Source of the DNA: Salinispora tropica CNB-440
Lineage (GTDB): Bacteria; Actinomycetota; Actinomycetes; Mycobacteriales; Micromonosporaceae
Assembly: GCF_000016425.1 (NCBI RefSeq)
Contig: NC_009380.1
Coordinates: 4,592,144 to 4,656,143 of the forward strand
Length of the DNA: 64,000 nt
Direction: 5' to 3'
Shown here: in pieces, positions 23,901-32,074 of the stretch
Layout of the letters: every line of letters begins with the position of its first letter
Position numbering within the stretch: the first letter of the stretch is position 1
The notes under the pieces: model-generated
The model's database searches: none
Told to the model about the DNA's origin: nothing
Seen by the model: only the letters and a program-made list of their open reading frames with translations
Translations under genes and position numbers: made by a program

Positions 23901-26420
23901 TCACTGGACACCACCGGAGTTGAGGAGCGGGCCCGGACGGTCGGCCGCGTCGGCGGCGACCGGCGCATCGGACTGCGGGGGAACGGTCGAGCCGGCCGCG
24001 CCGGCGGAGATCCGCACGACCGCACCGGCCGCGACGCCAAGGCTGCGGCGAAGAGTCGAACCGGGTGAGTTGGTGGGCAACCAGACCACGCCGTCCGGCA
24101 TCTCGGTCACCATCGCCGGCAGGGTGACACCGCCTCGTTCGGTGCCGACGGTCACCGCGTCCCCGTCGGCGACACCGATCGACTCCGCGGTGCTCCGGGC
24201 CAGCCGGACCACCGCCGGGCGGGCCGTACCGCCGAGGTGCTCGTCCCCTTCGGTCAGGCTGCCCAGGTCGATCAGCTGGTGCCAGGTGGCCAACACCGCC
24301 TCACCGGTACCCGGCTGTGGCACCGTCGCCGGCGTCACCGCCGGCGGAGCCGGCTTCGCGGTCCGGTTCTGCGGCAGCTCGCCCAGCTCTCGGCGGACGG
24401 CCGACACGTCAGCGGTGCCGAGCCGTACGTCAAGCTGCGCGGCGAGCGCGTCCAGCACCCGCCCGTCGGTCATCGCGGCGGTGTTCAGCACCGCCTCGAA
24501 GGGGCGCAGCCGCCCCTCCCAGTCCAGGAAACTGCCGGCCTTCTCCAGCACCGGGGCGACCGGGAGGACCACGTTCGCCCGCCGGGTCACCGCGCTGTTG
24601 CGCAGTTCGAGACTGACCAGGAAGGGCACCGCGTCCAGCGCCTGCTCGGCCAGTCGGGGATCGGCCAGGTCCGCCGGGTCGACGCCGGCCACGACCAACG
24701 CGCCGAGCTGACCAGCGCTCGCCGCGGCGAGGATGGCATCGGTGTCCCGGCCCGCCTGGCTCGGGATGGTCCCGGCCGGAACATCCCACGCCTCGCCCAG
24801 CTCAGCGCGGGCGGCGGGCTCGGTGACCAGACGGCCACCCGGGAGCAGGTTCGGCAGACAGCCCGCGTCCACCGCGCCGCGGTCACCGGCGCGCCGCGGC
24901 ACCCAGGCCAGCTTGGCACCGGTACGCCGGGCCACCTCCGCCGCGGCGGAGAGCCCACCCGGGTTGGTGCCCAGCCGCTCACCGACGAGCAGGACCGCCC
25001 CCGGCTGGCTGAGCGCCTCGGTGACCGTCGCGTGCTCGGCGAGCACACTCGCCTCCTCGCCGGGCACCACCCGGGCCAGCTTGGCACCGAGCTTCTCCAG
25101 ACCACGGGTGGCGAACGGCGCGATGGCGTAGACCGTCAGGTTCTTCTTCAGGTGCGCCTTGCGGAGCCGCAGGAAGAGGATTGGGCACTCCTCCTCCGGC
25201 TCCAGGCCGGCCAGCACCACCGCGGGTGCCTTCTCGATGTCGGCGTAGCTGACATCGGTGACCCCGGCGACCGAGCTGGCCAGGAAGTCGGCCTCCTCCC
25301 GGGAGACCGGCCGGGCCCGGAAGTCGAGATCGTTGGTCTGTAGCGCGATCCGGGCGAACTTCGCGTACGAGTAGGCATCCTCGACGGTCAGCCGACCGCC
25401 GGTGAGCACCGCCGTACCCGACCCACCGTCGCGGGCGGCCCGCAGCCCTTCGGCGGCGACTGTCAACGCCTCGCTCCAGGAGGCCTCGCGTAGCTCGCCG
25501 GTGTGCTCATCCCGGACCAGCGGGGTGGTCAGTCGGTCGGTGGCGCGGGCGTACTGGAAGCCCCAGCGCCCCTTGTCACAGTTCCACTCCTCGTTGACCG
25601 CCGGGTCGTCGCCGGCCAGCCGCCGCAGCACCTTGCCCCGCCGCCAGTCGGTGCGCTGGGCGCAACCGGCCGAGCAGTGCTCGCAGATGCTGGGGCTGGA
25701 GACCAGGTCGAACGGGCGGGCGCGGAAGCGGTACTGCGCACCGGTCAGCGCCCCCACCGGGCAGATCTGGATGGTGTTACCCGAGAAGTACGAGTTGAAC
25801 GGCACGTCGCCGTCATCGCTCTCCGAGGCGCCGTACGCCTCGTCCCGGTAAATGTTGATCTCCTCTGCCGACGAGCGGTTCATCAGGTCGATGAACTTGT
25901 CGCCGGCGATCTCCTCGGAGAACCGGGTGCACCGCTGGCAGAGCACGCACCGCTCCCGGTCGAGCAGCACCTGGGTGCTGATCTCCAGCGGCTTCTCGTA
26001 CTCGCGCTTGTGCTCGTGGAACCGGGAGTCGGTGCGCCCGGTCGACATCGCCTGGTTCTGCAGCGGGCACTCGCCGCCCTTGTCACACATCGGGCAGTCG
26101 AGCGGGTGATTGACGAGCAGCAGCTCCATCATCCCCTCCTGCGCCTTCTTGGCGACCGGGGAGGAGAGCTGGGTCTTCACCACCATGCCGTCAGCGACGG
26201 TCTGGGTGCAGGAGGCAACCGGCTTACGCTGTCCCTCCACCTCGACCAGGCACTGCCGGCAGGCCCCCACCGGAGCCAGCAGCGGATGGTCGCAGAACCG
26301 GGGGATCTCGACGCCCATCTGCTCGGCCACCCGGATCAGCAGCGCCCCCTTGGGCGCGGTGACCTCAATGCCGTCGATGGTGAGCGTGACCGTCTCGGTC
26401 TGCTTGGCTACGTCCGTCAT
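23901..26420 (-). CDS. nuoG: NADH-quinone oxidoreductase subunit G
   Basis: NuoG is the large iron-sulphur subunit of the electron-input arm. The 839 residues begin with a 2Fe-2S domain (CDHPLLAPVGACRQC), then a His-Cys3 cluster (HPLDCPMCDKGGECPLQNQ), two 4Fe-4S motifs (CVLCQRC; CPVGALT) and a molybdopterin-oxidoreductase-like domain. The extra N7 cluster motif CEHCSAGC with its distant Cys (NCDKGRW) is retained. The C-terminal half is an inactive formate-dehydrogenase-like fold. The ATG overlaps the nuoF stop by one base. Confidence 0.95.
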   Translation of the reverse strand: MTDVAKQTETVTLTIDGIEVTAPKGALLIRVAEQMGVEIPRFCDHPLLAPVGACRQCLVEVEGQRKPVASCTQTVADGMVVKTQLSSPVAKKAQEGMMELLLVNHPLDCPMCDKGGECPLQNQAMSTGRTDSRFHEHKREYEKPLEISTQVLLDRERCVLCQRCTRFSEEIAGDKFIDLMNRSSAEEINIYRDEAYGASESDDGDVPFNSYFSGNTIQICPVGALTGAQYRFRARPFDLVSSPSICEHCSAGCAQRTDWRRGKVLRRLAGDDPAVNEEWNCDKGRWGFQYARATDRLTTPLVRDEHTGELREASWSEALTVAAEGLRAARDGGSGTAVLTGGRLTVEDAYSYAKFARIALQTNDLDFRARPVSREEADFLASSVAGVTDVSYADIEKAPAVVLAGLEPEEECPILFLRLRKAHLKKNLTVYAIAPFATRGLEKLGAKLARVVPGEEASVLAEHATVTEALSQPGAVLLVGERLGTNPGGLSAAAEVARRTGAKLAWVPRRAGDRGAVDAGCLPNLLPGGRLVTEPAARAELGEAWDVPAGTIPSQAGRDTDAILAAASAGQLGALVVAGVDPADLADPRLAEQALDAVPFLVSLELRNSAVTRRANVVLPVAPVLEKAGSFLDWEGRLRPFEAVLNTAAMTDGRVLDALAAQLDVRLGTADVSAVRRELGELPQNRTAKPAPPAVTPATVPQPGTGEAVLATWHQLIDLGSLTEGDEHLGGTARPAVVRLARSTAESIGVADGDAVTVGTERGGVTLPAMVTEMPDGVVWLPTNSPGSTLRRSLGVAAGAVVRISAGAAGSTVPPQSDAPVAADAADRPGPLLNSGGVQ

Positions 26421-27751
26421 CAGTGGGCCCCCACCAGCTGCTTGTCGGAGAGCTTCGGCGCGGTCCGGCCCTCGACGTAGTCGAGGTAGTCCTGCTTGAA
26501 GTACTTCAGCGAGGAGGTCACCGGGCTGGTGGCGCCGTCACCGAGGCCGCAGAACGAGCGGCCGAGAATGTTGTCGCAGGTGTCCAGGAGTGTGTCCAGG
26601 TCCTCCTGGGTGCCCTGACCGGAGAGGATCCGGCGGTAGACACGGACCATCCAGTAGTTACCCTCCCGGCACGGGGTGCACTTGCCACACGACTCGTGGT
26701 GGTAGAACTCCAGCCACCGGTACGTCGCGTAGACCGGGCAGTCCTGGTCGGAGAAGATCTGCGTCGCGGTGGTGCCGAGAATCGACCCCGCCGCCGCCAC
26801 CCCCTCGAAGTCCAGCGGCACATCCAGGTGATCGGCGGTCAGCAGCGGCGTCGACGAGCCGCCCGGCGTCCAGAACCGCAGGGAGTGTCCCGGCCGCATA
26901 CCGCCGGCCAGCTCGATCAGCTCGCGAAGCGTGACACCCATCGAGCACTCGTACTGGCCCGGGTTCACGACCCGGCCGGAGAGCGAGTAGATCATCGGCC
27001 CGGAGGACTTCTCCGTGCCCATGGTCCGCCACCACGCGGCACCACCCAGGACGAGGTACGGGACCGAGGCGATGGTGCCGACGTTGTTCACCACTGTCGG
27101 GCTGGCGTACAGACCATGGGTCGCCGGGAACGGCGGGCGCAGCCGGGGCTGGCCGCGGAACCCCTCCAGCGAGTCCAGGAGCGCGGTCTCCTCACCGCAG
27201 ATGTACGCCCCGGCCCCCGAGTGCACCACCAGATCCAGGTCGAAGCCGCTGCCGAGGATGTTCTTCCCGAGGTAGTTCCGGGCGTACGCCTCCTGCACCG
27301 CATGGCGCAGCCGGCGGGCGGCGTGTACCGCCTCGCCGCGGATGTAGATGTAGGCGCGGTTGGCCCGGATCGCGTACGACGCGATGATCACACCCTCGAT
27401 CAGGGAGTGCGGGTCGTGCGTCATCAGCGGCAGGTCCTTGCAGGTGCCCGGCTCGCCCTCGTCCGCGTTGACCACCAGGTAGTGCGGTCGCGTCGGGGCC
27501 TTGCCGTCCGGCTCCTGCGGGATGAACCCCCACTTGAGACCGGTCGGGAAGCCCGCGCCGCCACGGCCGCGCAGCCCAGAGTCCTTGACCAGCTGGATCA
27601 GGTCGTCCGGGTGGGCCTGCATGGCCTTGCGCAACGCGGCGTACCCGTCCAGCCGCTCATAGGTGCCGATCCGCCAGGCGTCCGGCGACAGCCAGCGCTT
27701 GGTGAGCACCGGCGTGAGCTTGGCCAGCGTCTCCGGCCGAGGGGTGGTCAC
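26420..27751 (-). CDS. nuoF: NADH-quinone oxidoreductase subunit F (NADH/FMN-binding)
   Basis: NuoF oxidises NADH and holds FMN and cluster N3. The 443 residues show GLRGRGGAGFPTGLKWGF (NADH/FMN site), NADEGEPGTCKDL (FMN site), GAGAYICGEETAL, and the 4Fe-4S ligands in ESCGKCTPCREG plus the later Cys of GRSFCGLGDGA. The GTG start overlaps the nuoE stop (GTGA). Confidence 0.95.
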   Translation of the reverse strand: MTTPRPETLAKLTPVLTKRWLSPDAWRIGTYERLDGYAALRKAMQAHPDDLIQLVKDSGLRGRGGAGFPTGLKWGFIPQEPDGKAPTRPHYLVVNADEGEPGTCKDLPLMTHDPHSLIEGVIIASYAIRANRAYIYIRGEAVHAARRLRHAVQEAYARNYLGKNILGSGFDLDLVVHSGAGAYICGEETALLDSLEGFRGQPRLRPPFPATHGLYASPTVVNNVGTIASVPYLVLGGAAWWRTMGTEKSSGPMIYSLSGRVVNPGQYECSMGVTLRELIELAGGMRPGHSLRFWTPGGSSTPLLTADHLDVPLDFEGVAAAGSILGTTATQIFSDQDCPVYATYRWLEFYHHESCGKCTPCREGNYWMVRVYRRILSGQGTQEDLDTLLDTCDNILGRSFCGLGDGATSPVTSSLKYFKQDYLDYVEGRTAPKLSDKQLVGAH

Positions 27752-28665
27752 TGGTCTGCGCCCCTTTCGTTTCCGGCTGGGGAGCCCGCCGCATCTCCCA
27801 TGCCCGCCGCTGCGTCCTTCAACGAGCGCTCCTTCACCGGCGCCTCATCCCCCGCGGGCTTGGCGTCACTGGCGGGTTTGGCGAAGCCGGCCGGCCGGCT
27901 CGCCTCGGCGGCCGAGCCAGCCGGAGCGGCGGCGGGCTTGGCGGCCTCGGCCTTCGCCTTGGCGGCTGCCTGCTCGGCCTCGGCCTTGCTGAGGATCGGC
28001 GTGTTCGGGTCGTAGCCGGTGACCGCGATGCCGTGCTCCTGCGCGAGCCGCAGCCCGGCCACGGTCGGTTCGCCGGGTACCCCGTCGGCGACCGCGCCCT
28101 CGCGCTCGTCAGCGAAGCCGGCGAGCTGCACCGACATTTCCTTCAGCCGGCAGAGCCGAGCCCCACGACTCGACGTCGGCCGGCTACCGGCCCGCAGCTC
28201 GTCAACCACGCCGACCGCCGTCTGCGGGTCCACGTTGTCGAAGAAGTCGTAGTTGACCGTCATCACCGGTCCGTAGTCGCACGCCGCCAGGCACTCGGCG
28301 TGCTCCAGCGTGACCGTGCCGTCGGCCGTGGTCTCCTCGTGCCCGACGCCGAGGTGCTCGACCAGGGCGTCGTACACCTCCTGGCCGCCCAGCACGTTGC
28401 ACATCGTGTTGGTGCAGACGCTGACCAGCCAGTCGCCGGTCGGCCGACGCTTGTACATTGTGTAGAACGAGGCGACCGCACCAACCTGGGCCTTGTTCAA
28501 CCCCAGCACCTCGGCGCAGAACGCGATGCCGGCCGGGGAGACATACCCCTCCTCCGACTGCACCAGATGCAGCAGCGGCAGCAACGCCGAGCGGGACCGA
28601 TCGGCCGGATACCGGGCGATGATCTCCCGGGCCCGCGCCCGGGTCTCCTCGGAAAACACGGTCAT
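27748..28665 (-). CDS. nuoE: NADH-quinone oxidoreductase subunit E with long C-terminal tail
   Basis: NuoE is the thioredoxin-like 2Fe-2S (N1a) subunit. Ligands are in CTNTMC and CLAAC. The conserved part ends near residue 165; a tail of about 140 residues follows, ending in an Ala/Lys/Pro/Glu-rich segment (AEAEQAAAKAKAEAAKPAA), much longer than typical NuoE (about 160-180). ATG at 28665 is chosen: the upstream GTG at 28701 would translate 12 codons of the intergenic repeat. It follows nuoD with a short gap. Confidence 0.93.
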   Translation of the reverse strand: MTVFSEETRARAREIIARYPADRSRSALLPLLHLVQSEEGYVSPAGIAFCAEVLGLNKAQVGAVASFYTMYKRRPTGDWLVSVCTNTMCNVLGGQEVYDALVEHLGVGHEETTADGTVTLEHAECLAACDYGPVMTVNYDFFDNVDPQTAVGVVDELRAGSRPTSSRGARLCRLKEMSVQLAGFADEREGAVADGVPGEPTVAGLRLAQEHGIAVTGYDPNTPILSKAEAEQAAAKAKAEAAKPAAAPAGSAAEASRPAGFAKPASDAKPAGDEAPVKERSLKDAAAGMGDAAGSPAGNERGADQ

Positions 28666-28672
28666 CGGTGCC

Positions 28673-28699
28673 CCCTTTCCGTTCGCGACTGCGTCACTC
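28673..28699 (-). repeat. Stop-to-SD intergenic repeat, shortened copy D (nuoD-nuoE)
   Basis: The central part is deleted, but GTGAGTGACGCAGTCGCGAACGG (in part) is recognisable between the nuoD stop and the nuoE start. Confidence 0.6.
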
Positions 28700-30023
28700 A
28701 CCGGTCACACCCACCCATCACCGGGTCCAGCGAGGCACCACCGGCGATCACGTCGGCGATCAGGCCGCCCTCGGCCATCGCTGGCAGGGCCTGGAGGTTG
28801 ACGAAGCTCGGCTCCCGGTAGTGCACCCGGTACGGTCGGGTCCCCCCGTCGGAGACCGCGTGCACACCCAGCTCGCCCCGGGGTGCCTCGATGCCCACGT
28901 ACACCTGGCCGGGCGGGACCCGGAAGCCCTCGGTGACGAGCTTGAAGTGATGGATCAGCGACTCCATCGACTGCCCCATGATCTTCGCCACGTGCTCCAG
29001 CGAGTTACCCATGCCGTCGACCCCGATGGCGAGCTGCGCCGGCCAGGCGATCTTCCGATCCGCCACCATCACCGGGCCCGGCCGGAGCCGGTCCACCGCC
29101 TGCTCGACGAGCTTCAACGACTCCCGAATCTCGGCCAGCCGGACCAGATACCGGCCCCAGACGTCACCGTCGGTGTGGGTCGGCACGTCGAACTCGTACG
29201 TCTCGTAGCCGCAGTACGGCATCGTCTTGCGCAGGTCCCAGGCGAGGCCGGCGGAGCGCAGCACCGGGCCGGTCACGCCCATCGCGAGGCAGCCGGTCGC
29301 GTCGAGCACCCCGACGTTCTGCGTCCGCTCCAGCCAGATCGGCTGACCGGAGAGCATCTTCTCGTACTCCGCGAGCTTCTTCGGCATCAGCTCCAAGAAG
29401 TCACGGATCTTGGCGATCGCCTCGTCCGGCACGTCCTGCGCCACGCCACCCGGGCGAACGTAGGCGTGGTTCATCCGCAGCCCGGTGATCAGCTCGAAGA
29501 TCTCCAGGACGTACTCCCGCTCCCGGAAGCCGTAGAGCATCATGTTGATCGCGCCCAGCTCCATGGCCGTGGTAGCCACCCAGACCAGGTGCGAGGAGAT
29601 CCGGTTGAGCTCCATCATCAGGACCCGGATGGTGGTCGCCCGCTCGGTGATCTGCTCCTCGATGCCGAGCAGCTTCTCCACCGCCAGCGCGTACGCCGTC
29701 TCGTTGAACAGCGGGGCGAGATAGTCCATCCGGGTCACGAAGGCCGCGCCCTGGACCCAGTTGCGGAACTCCATGTTCTTCTCGATGCCGGTGTGCAGGT
29801 AGCCGACGACCGAGCGGAGCTCGCGGACCGTCTCGCCCTCGAGCTCCAGTACCAGCCGGAGCACCCCGTGCGTGGACGGGTGCTGCGGGCCCATGTTGAC
29901 GACGATCCGCTCGTCGTTGATCGGGTCCGTGCCGGAGAGGACGACATCCCAGTCCCCGCCGGTGACGGTAAAGACCTTGCCCTCGGCGGTCTCCCGCTCG
30001 GTGGCGTAGTTGGACGCGCTCAC
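28698..30023 (-). CDS. nuoD: NADH-quinone oxidoreductase subunit D
   Basis: NuoD is the 49-kDa type subunit that forms the quinone site with NuoB and derives from the large subunit of NiFe hydrogenases. The 441 residues include GPQHPSTHGVLRL (quinone-site His), HTGIEKNMEFR, RMDYLAP, and the C-terminal GGTRPYRVHYREPSFVNLQ. The hydrogenase metal Cys residues are absent, as expected. The GTG start has GGAGGG 8 nt upstream, supplied by the repeat copy that fills the gap to nuoC. Confidence 0.95.
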   Translation of the reverse strand: MSASNYATERETAEGKVFTVTGGDWDVVLSGTDPINDERIVVNMGPQHPSTHGVLRLVLELEGETVRELRSVVGYLHTGIEKNMEFRNWVQGAAFVTRMDYLAPLFNETAYALAVEKLLGIEEQITERATTIRVLMMELNRISSHLVWVATTAMELGAINMMLYGFREREYVLEIFELITGLRMNHAYVRPGGVAQDVPDEAIAKIRDFLELMPKKLAEYEKMLSGQPIWLERTQNVGVLDATGCLAMGVTGPVLRSAGLAWDLRKTMPYCGYETYEFDVPTHTDGDVWGRYLVRLAEIRESLKLVEQAVDRLRPGPVMVADRKIAWPAQLAIGVDGMGNSLEHVAKIMGQSMESLIHHFKLVTEGFRVPPGQVYVGIEAPRGELGVHAVSDGGTRPYRVHYREPSFVNLQALPAMAEGGLIADVIAGGASLDPVMGGCDR

Positions 30024-30031
30024 TCTACCTG

Positions 30032-30068
30032 CCCTCCGTTCGCGACTGCGGGGCTCGCAAGCTCACTC
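30032..30068 (-). repeat. Stop-to-SD intergenic repeat, copy A (before nuoD)
   Basis: A 37-bp unit whose minus-strand end is GCAGTCGCGAACGGAGGG, the last six bases being the nuoD Shine-Dalgarno. Copy A and copy B are identical over 37 bp. Confidence 0.8.
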
Positions 30069-30088
30069 CTCGCGCTCACCGTCCCTGC

Positions 30089-30125
30089 CCCTCCGTTCGC
30101 GACTGCGGGGCTCGCAAGCTCACTC
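30089..30125 (-). repeat. Stop-to-SD intergenic repeat, copy B (after nuoC)
   Basis: Identical to copy A and in tandem with it. Its minus-strand 5' end overlaps the nuoC stop codon. Confidence 0.8.
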
Positions 30126-30861
30126 ACTGGTACGACCTCCGGCGGTCCGGCGGTGGGATCTCGGCGCCCTTGTACTCGACTGGCACGCCACCCAGCGGAT
30201 AGTCCTTGCGCTGTGGGTGGCCCTCCCAGTCGTCCGGCATGAGGATCCGGGTCAGGCCGGGGTGGCCGTCGAAGATGACGCCGAACATGTCGTAGGTCTC
30301 CCGCTCCTGCCAGTCGGCGGTCGGGTAGACACTGGTCACGCTGGGCAGGTGCGGGTTCTCGGCGGAGACCGCCGCCTCCAGCCGGACCTGACGCCGGTAG
30401 GTCATCGAGGTCAGCTGGTAGACCACGTGCAACCGGCAGGCATCGGCGCCGAGGTAGTCCACCCCGGACACCGACGAACAGAGCTCGAACCGAAGCGAGA
30501 GGTCGTCCCGCATCACCTGGCAGACCTCGGCGATCCGCTCCGGGCGGATGTGCAGGGTCAGCTCACCCCGGTCGACCACGACCTTCTCGATCGCCTCGCC
30601 GAAGGCCGGGTACGCCTCCTCCAACGCGTCGGCGACCTCGTCGAAGTAGCCACCGTACGGCCGCGTGGCCGCCTCGATAGACCGTTGTGGGCGGACCAAC
30701 CCGCCGTAGCCGGATACATCGCCGGTGCCCTGGTCACCGAACATTCCGCGCCCGGCGGGGCTCGACGGGGGCAGCTCAGCCGGAGCGCCACCGGTGGCCC
30801 CAGCCGGGGTCACCGGTACCGGCACACCGCCGTCGTCCGTCCTGTCCTGGGGTGCGCTCAT
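30124..30861 (-). CDS. nuoC: NADH-quinone oxidoreductase subunit C
   Basis: This is the 30-kDa type hydrophilic subunit, 245 residues. The first about 80 are a Pro/Gly-rich extension typical of actinobacterial NuoC; the conserved core has GVDYLGADACRLHVVYQLTS and ERETYDMFGVIFDGHPGLTR (in parts), with RRILMPDDWEGHPQRKDYPLGG. The ATG has GGAGGG 8 nt upstream, at the end of a repeat copy. Confidence 0.94.
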   Translation of the reverse strand: MSAPQDRTDDGGVPVPVTPAGATGGAPAELPPSSPAGRGMFGDQGTGDVSGYGGLVRPQRSIEAATRPYGGYFDEVADALEEAYPAFGEAIEKVVVDRGELTLHIRPERIAEVCQVMRDDLSLRFELCSSVSGVDYLGADACRLHVVYQLTSMTYRRQVRLEAAVSAENPHLPSVTSVYPTADWQERETYDMFGVIFDGHPGLTRILMPDDWEGHPQRKDYPLGGVPVEYKGAEIPPPDRRRSYQ

Positions 30862-30869
30862 GTCACCGG

Positions 30870-30906
30870 CCCTCCGTTCACGACCGCGGGGCTCGCAAGC
30901 TCAGTC
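30870..30906 (-). repeat. Stop-to-SD intergenic repeat, copy C (nuoB-nuoC)
   Basis: Three mismatches to copies A and B over 37 bp. It starts at the nuoB stop and ends with the nuoC Shine-Dalgarno GGAGGG. Confidence 0.78.
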
Positions 30907-31585
30907 ACTTCTTCAACCCCTCGTACTGCTGCAGGTGGGGCTGGGCCTTCATCCAGTTCTCAATCCGCAGCTGCTCCTCGCGGCCCTCGCGGACTGCCTT
31001 CGTCCACTCGGCGCGGCGGGCCTTGTCGCTGCGGTACGACGACGGCATCGACCCGTAGGGCACCACTGGCACGTCACCGCGCGCCTTGCGGGCCTCGGCC
31101 ATCTTGCGGCCGTTCGGACCGAGGGGCTCATGCATGATCTTCTCGCGAAGCTTGAGGATCGCGTCGATGAGCATCTCCGGCCGGGGCGGGCAACCGGGCA
31201 GGTACATGTCCACCGGGACGACGTGGTCGACGCCCTGGACGATCGCGTAGTTGTTGAACATGCCCCCGCTGCTGGCGCAGACGCCCATCGACAGCACCCA
31301 GCGGGGCTCGGCCATCTGGTCGTAGATCTGCCGGAGCACCGGGGCCATCTTCTGACTCACCCGCCCGGCAACGATCATCAGGTCCGCCTGCCGGGGCGAG
31401 GCCCGGAAGACCTCCATGCCCCAACGGCCCATGTCGTAGTGGGGGCCGCCAGCCGCCATCATCTCGATGGCGCAGCAGGCGAGGCCGAAGGTGGCCCCCC
31501 AGACCGACGACTTACGCGACCAGTTGACAAACTTCTCCACCGAGGTGAGCAGGACACCGGCGGGGAGCTTCTCCTCGATACCCAT
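30905..31585 (-). CDS. nuoB: NADH-quinone oxidoreductase subunit B (cluster N2)
   Basis: NuoB carries cluster N2, which reduces the quinone. The ligands appear in [18 protein letters not shown] and GCPPRPEML. The 226 residues include a basic C-terminal extension of about 60 residues beyond the core. The ATG has AAGGAG 6 nt upstream and follows nuoA by 14 nt. Confidence 0.95.
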
Positions 31586-31599
31586 CTACGGCTCCTTCC

Positions 31600-31965
31600 T
31601 CAGTCCCAGTCCAGGCCGCCGCGCCGCCACACGAAGGCGTACGCGACGAAGACCGCGACGATGAACAGGACCATCTCCACGAGGCCGAAGATCGGCAGGG
31701 CGTCGAACGAAACAGCCCAGGGGAAGAGGAAGATGATCTCGATGTCGAAGACGATAAAGAGCATCGCCGTCAGGTAGAACTTGATCGGAAACCGGCCGCC
31801 ACCAGCCGGCTGCGGGCTCGGCTCGATTCCACACTCGTACGCCTCGAGCTTGGCCCTGTTGTAACGGCGTGGGCCGGCGAGGCGGGCGGCTGCCACGGAG
31901 AACAGCGCGAACGCCGCGGCGAGGGCGAACAACCCGATAATCGGTATGTAAGGCGAGAGCGACAT
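31600..31965 (-). CDS. nuoA: NADH-quinone oxidoreductase subunit A
   Basis: The first gene of the operon encodes a 121-residue, three-helix membrane subunit. The conserved loop YECGIEPSPQPAGGGRFPIK contains the Cys near the quinone cavity, and FDIEIIFLFPWAV holds the conserved acidic residues. ATG at 31965 has GGAG 5 nt upstream. It is 109 nt downstream of menJ on the same strand; an AT-rich stretch in that gap (31990-32025, TAGTGT on the minus strand) could be a promoter of its own. Confidence 0.95.
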   Translation of the reverse strand: MSLSPYIPIIGLFALAAAFALFSVAAARLAGPRRYNRAKLEAYECGIEPSPQPAGGGRFPIKFYLTAMLFIVFDIEIIFLFPWAVSFDALPIFGLVEMVLFIVAVFVAYAFVWRRGGLDWD

Positions 31966-32074
31966 CGTTTCTCCTGCTCGTCCTTCCCTGCCCTCGATGC
32001 TGGACAAATATCACACTATTCACATCCCGGTCGGCGACTGCCGGCGGGGTCGACCACACCGCGATCCACCTGTG

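Noticed and set aside
28666..28701. Upstream GTG start for nuoE
   Set aside because: It would translate the intergenic repeat; the ATG at 28665 begins the conserved region.
28668..30242. A 524-codon open frame antisense to nuoD
   Set aside because: Shadow of nuoD, which has all expected motifs.
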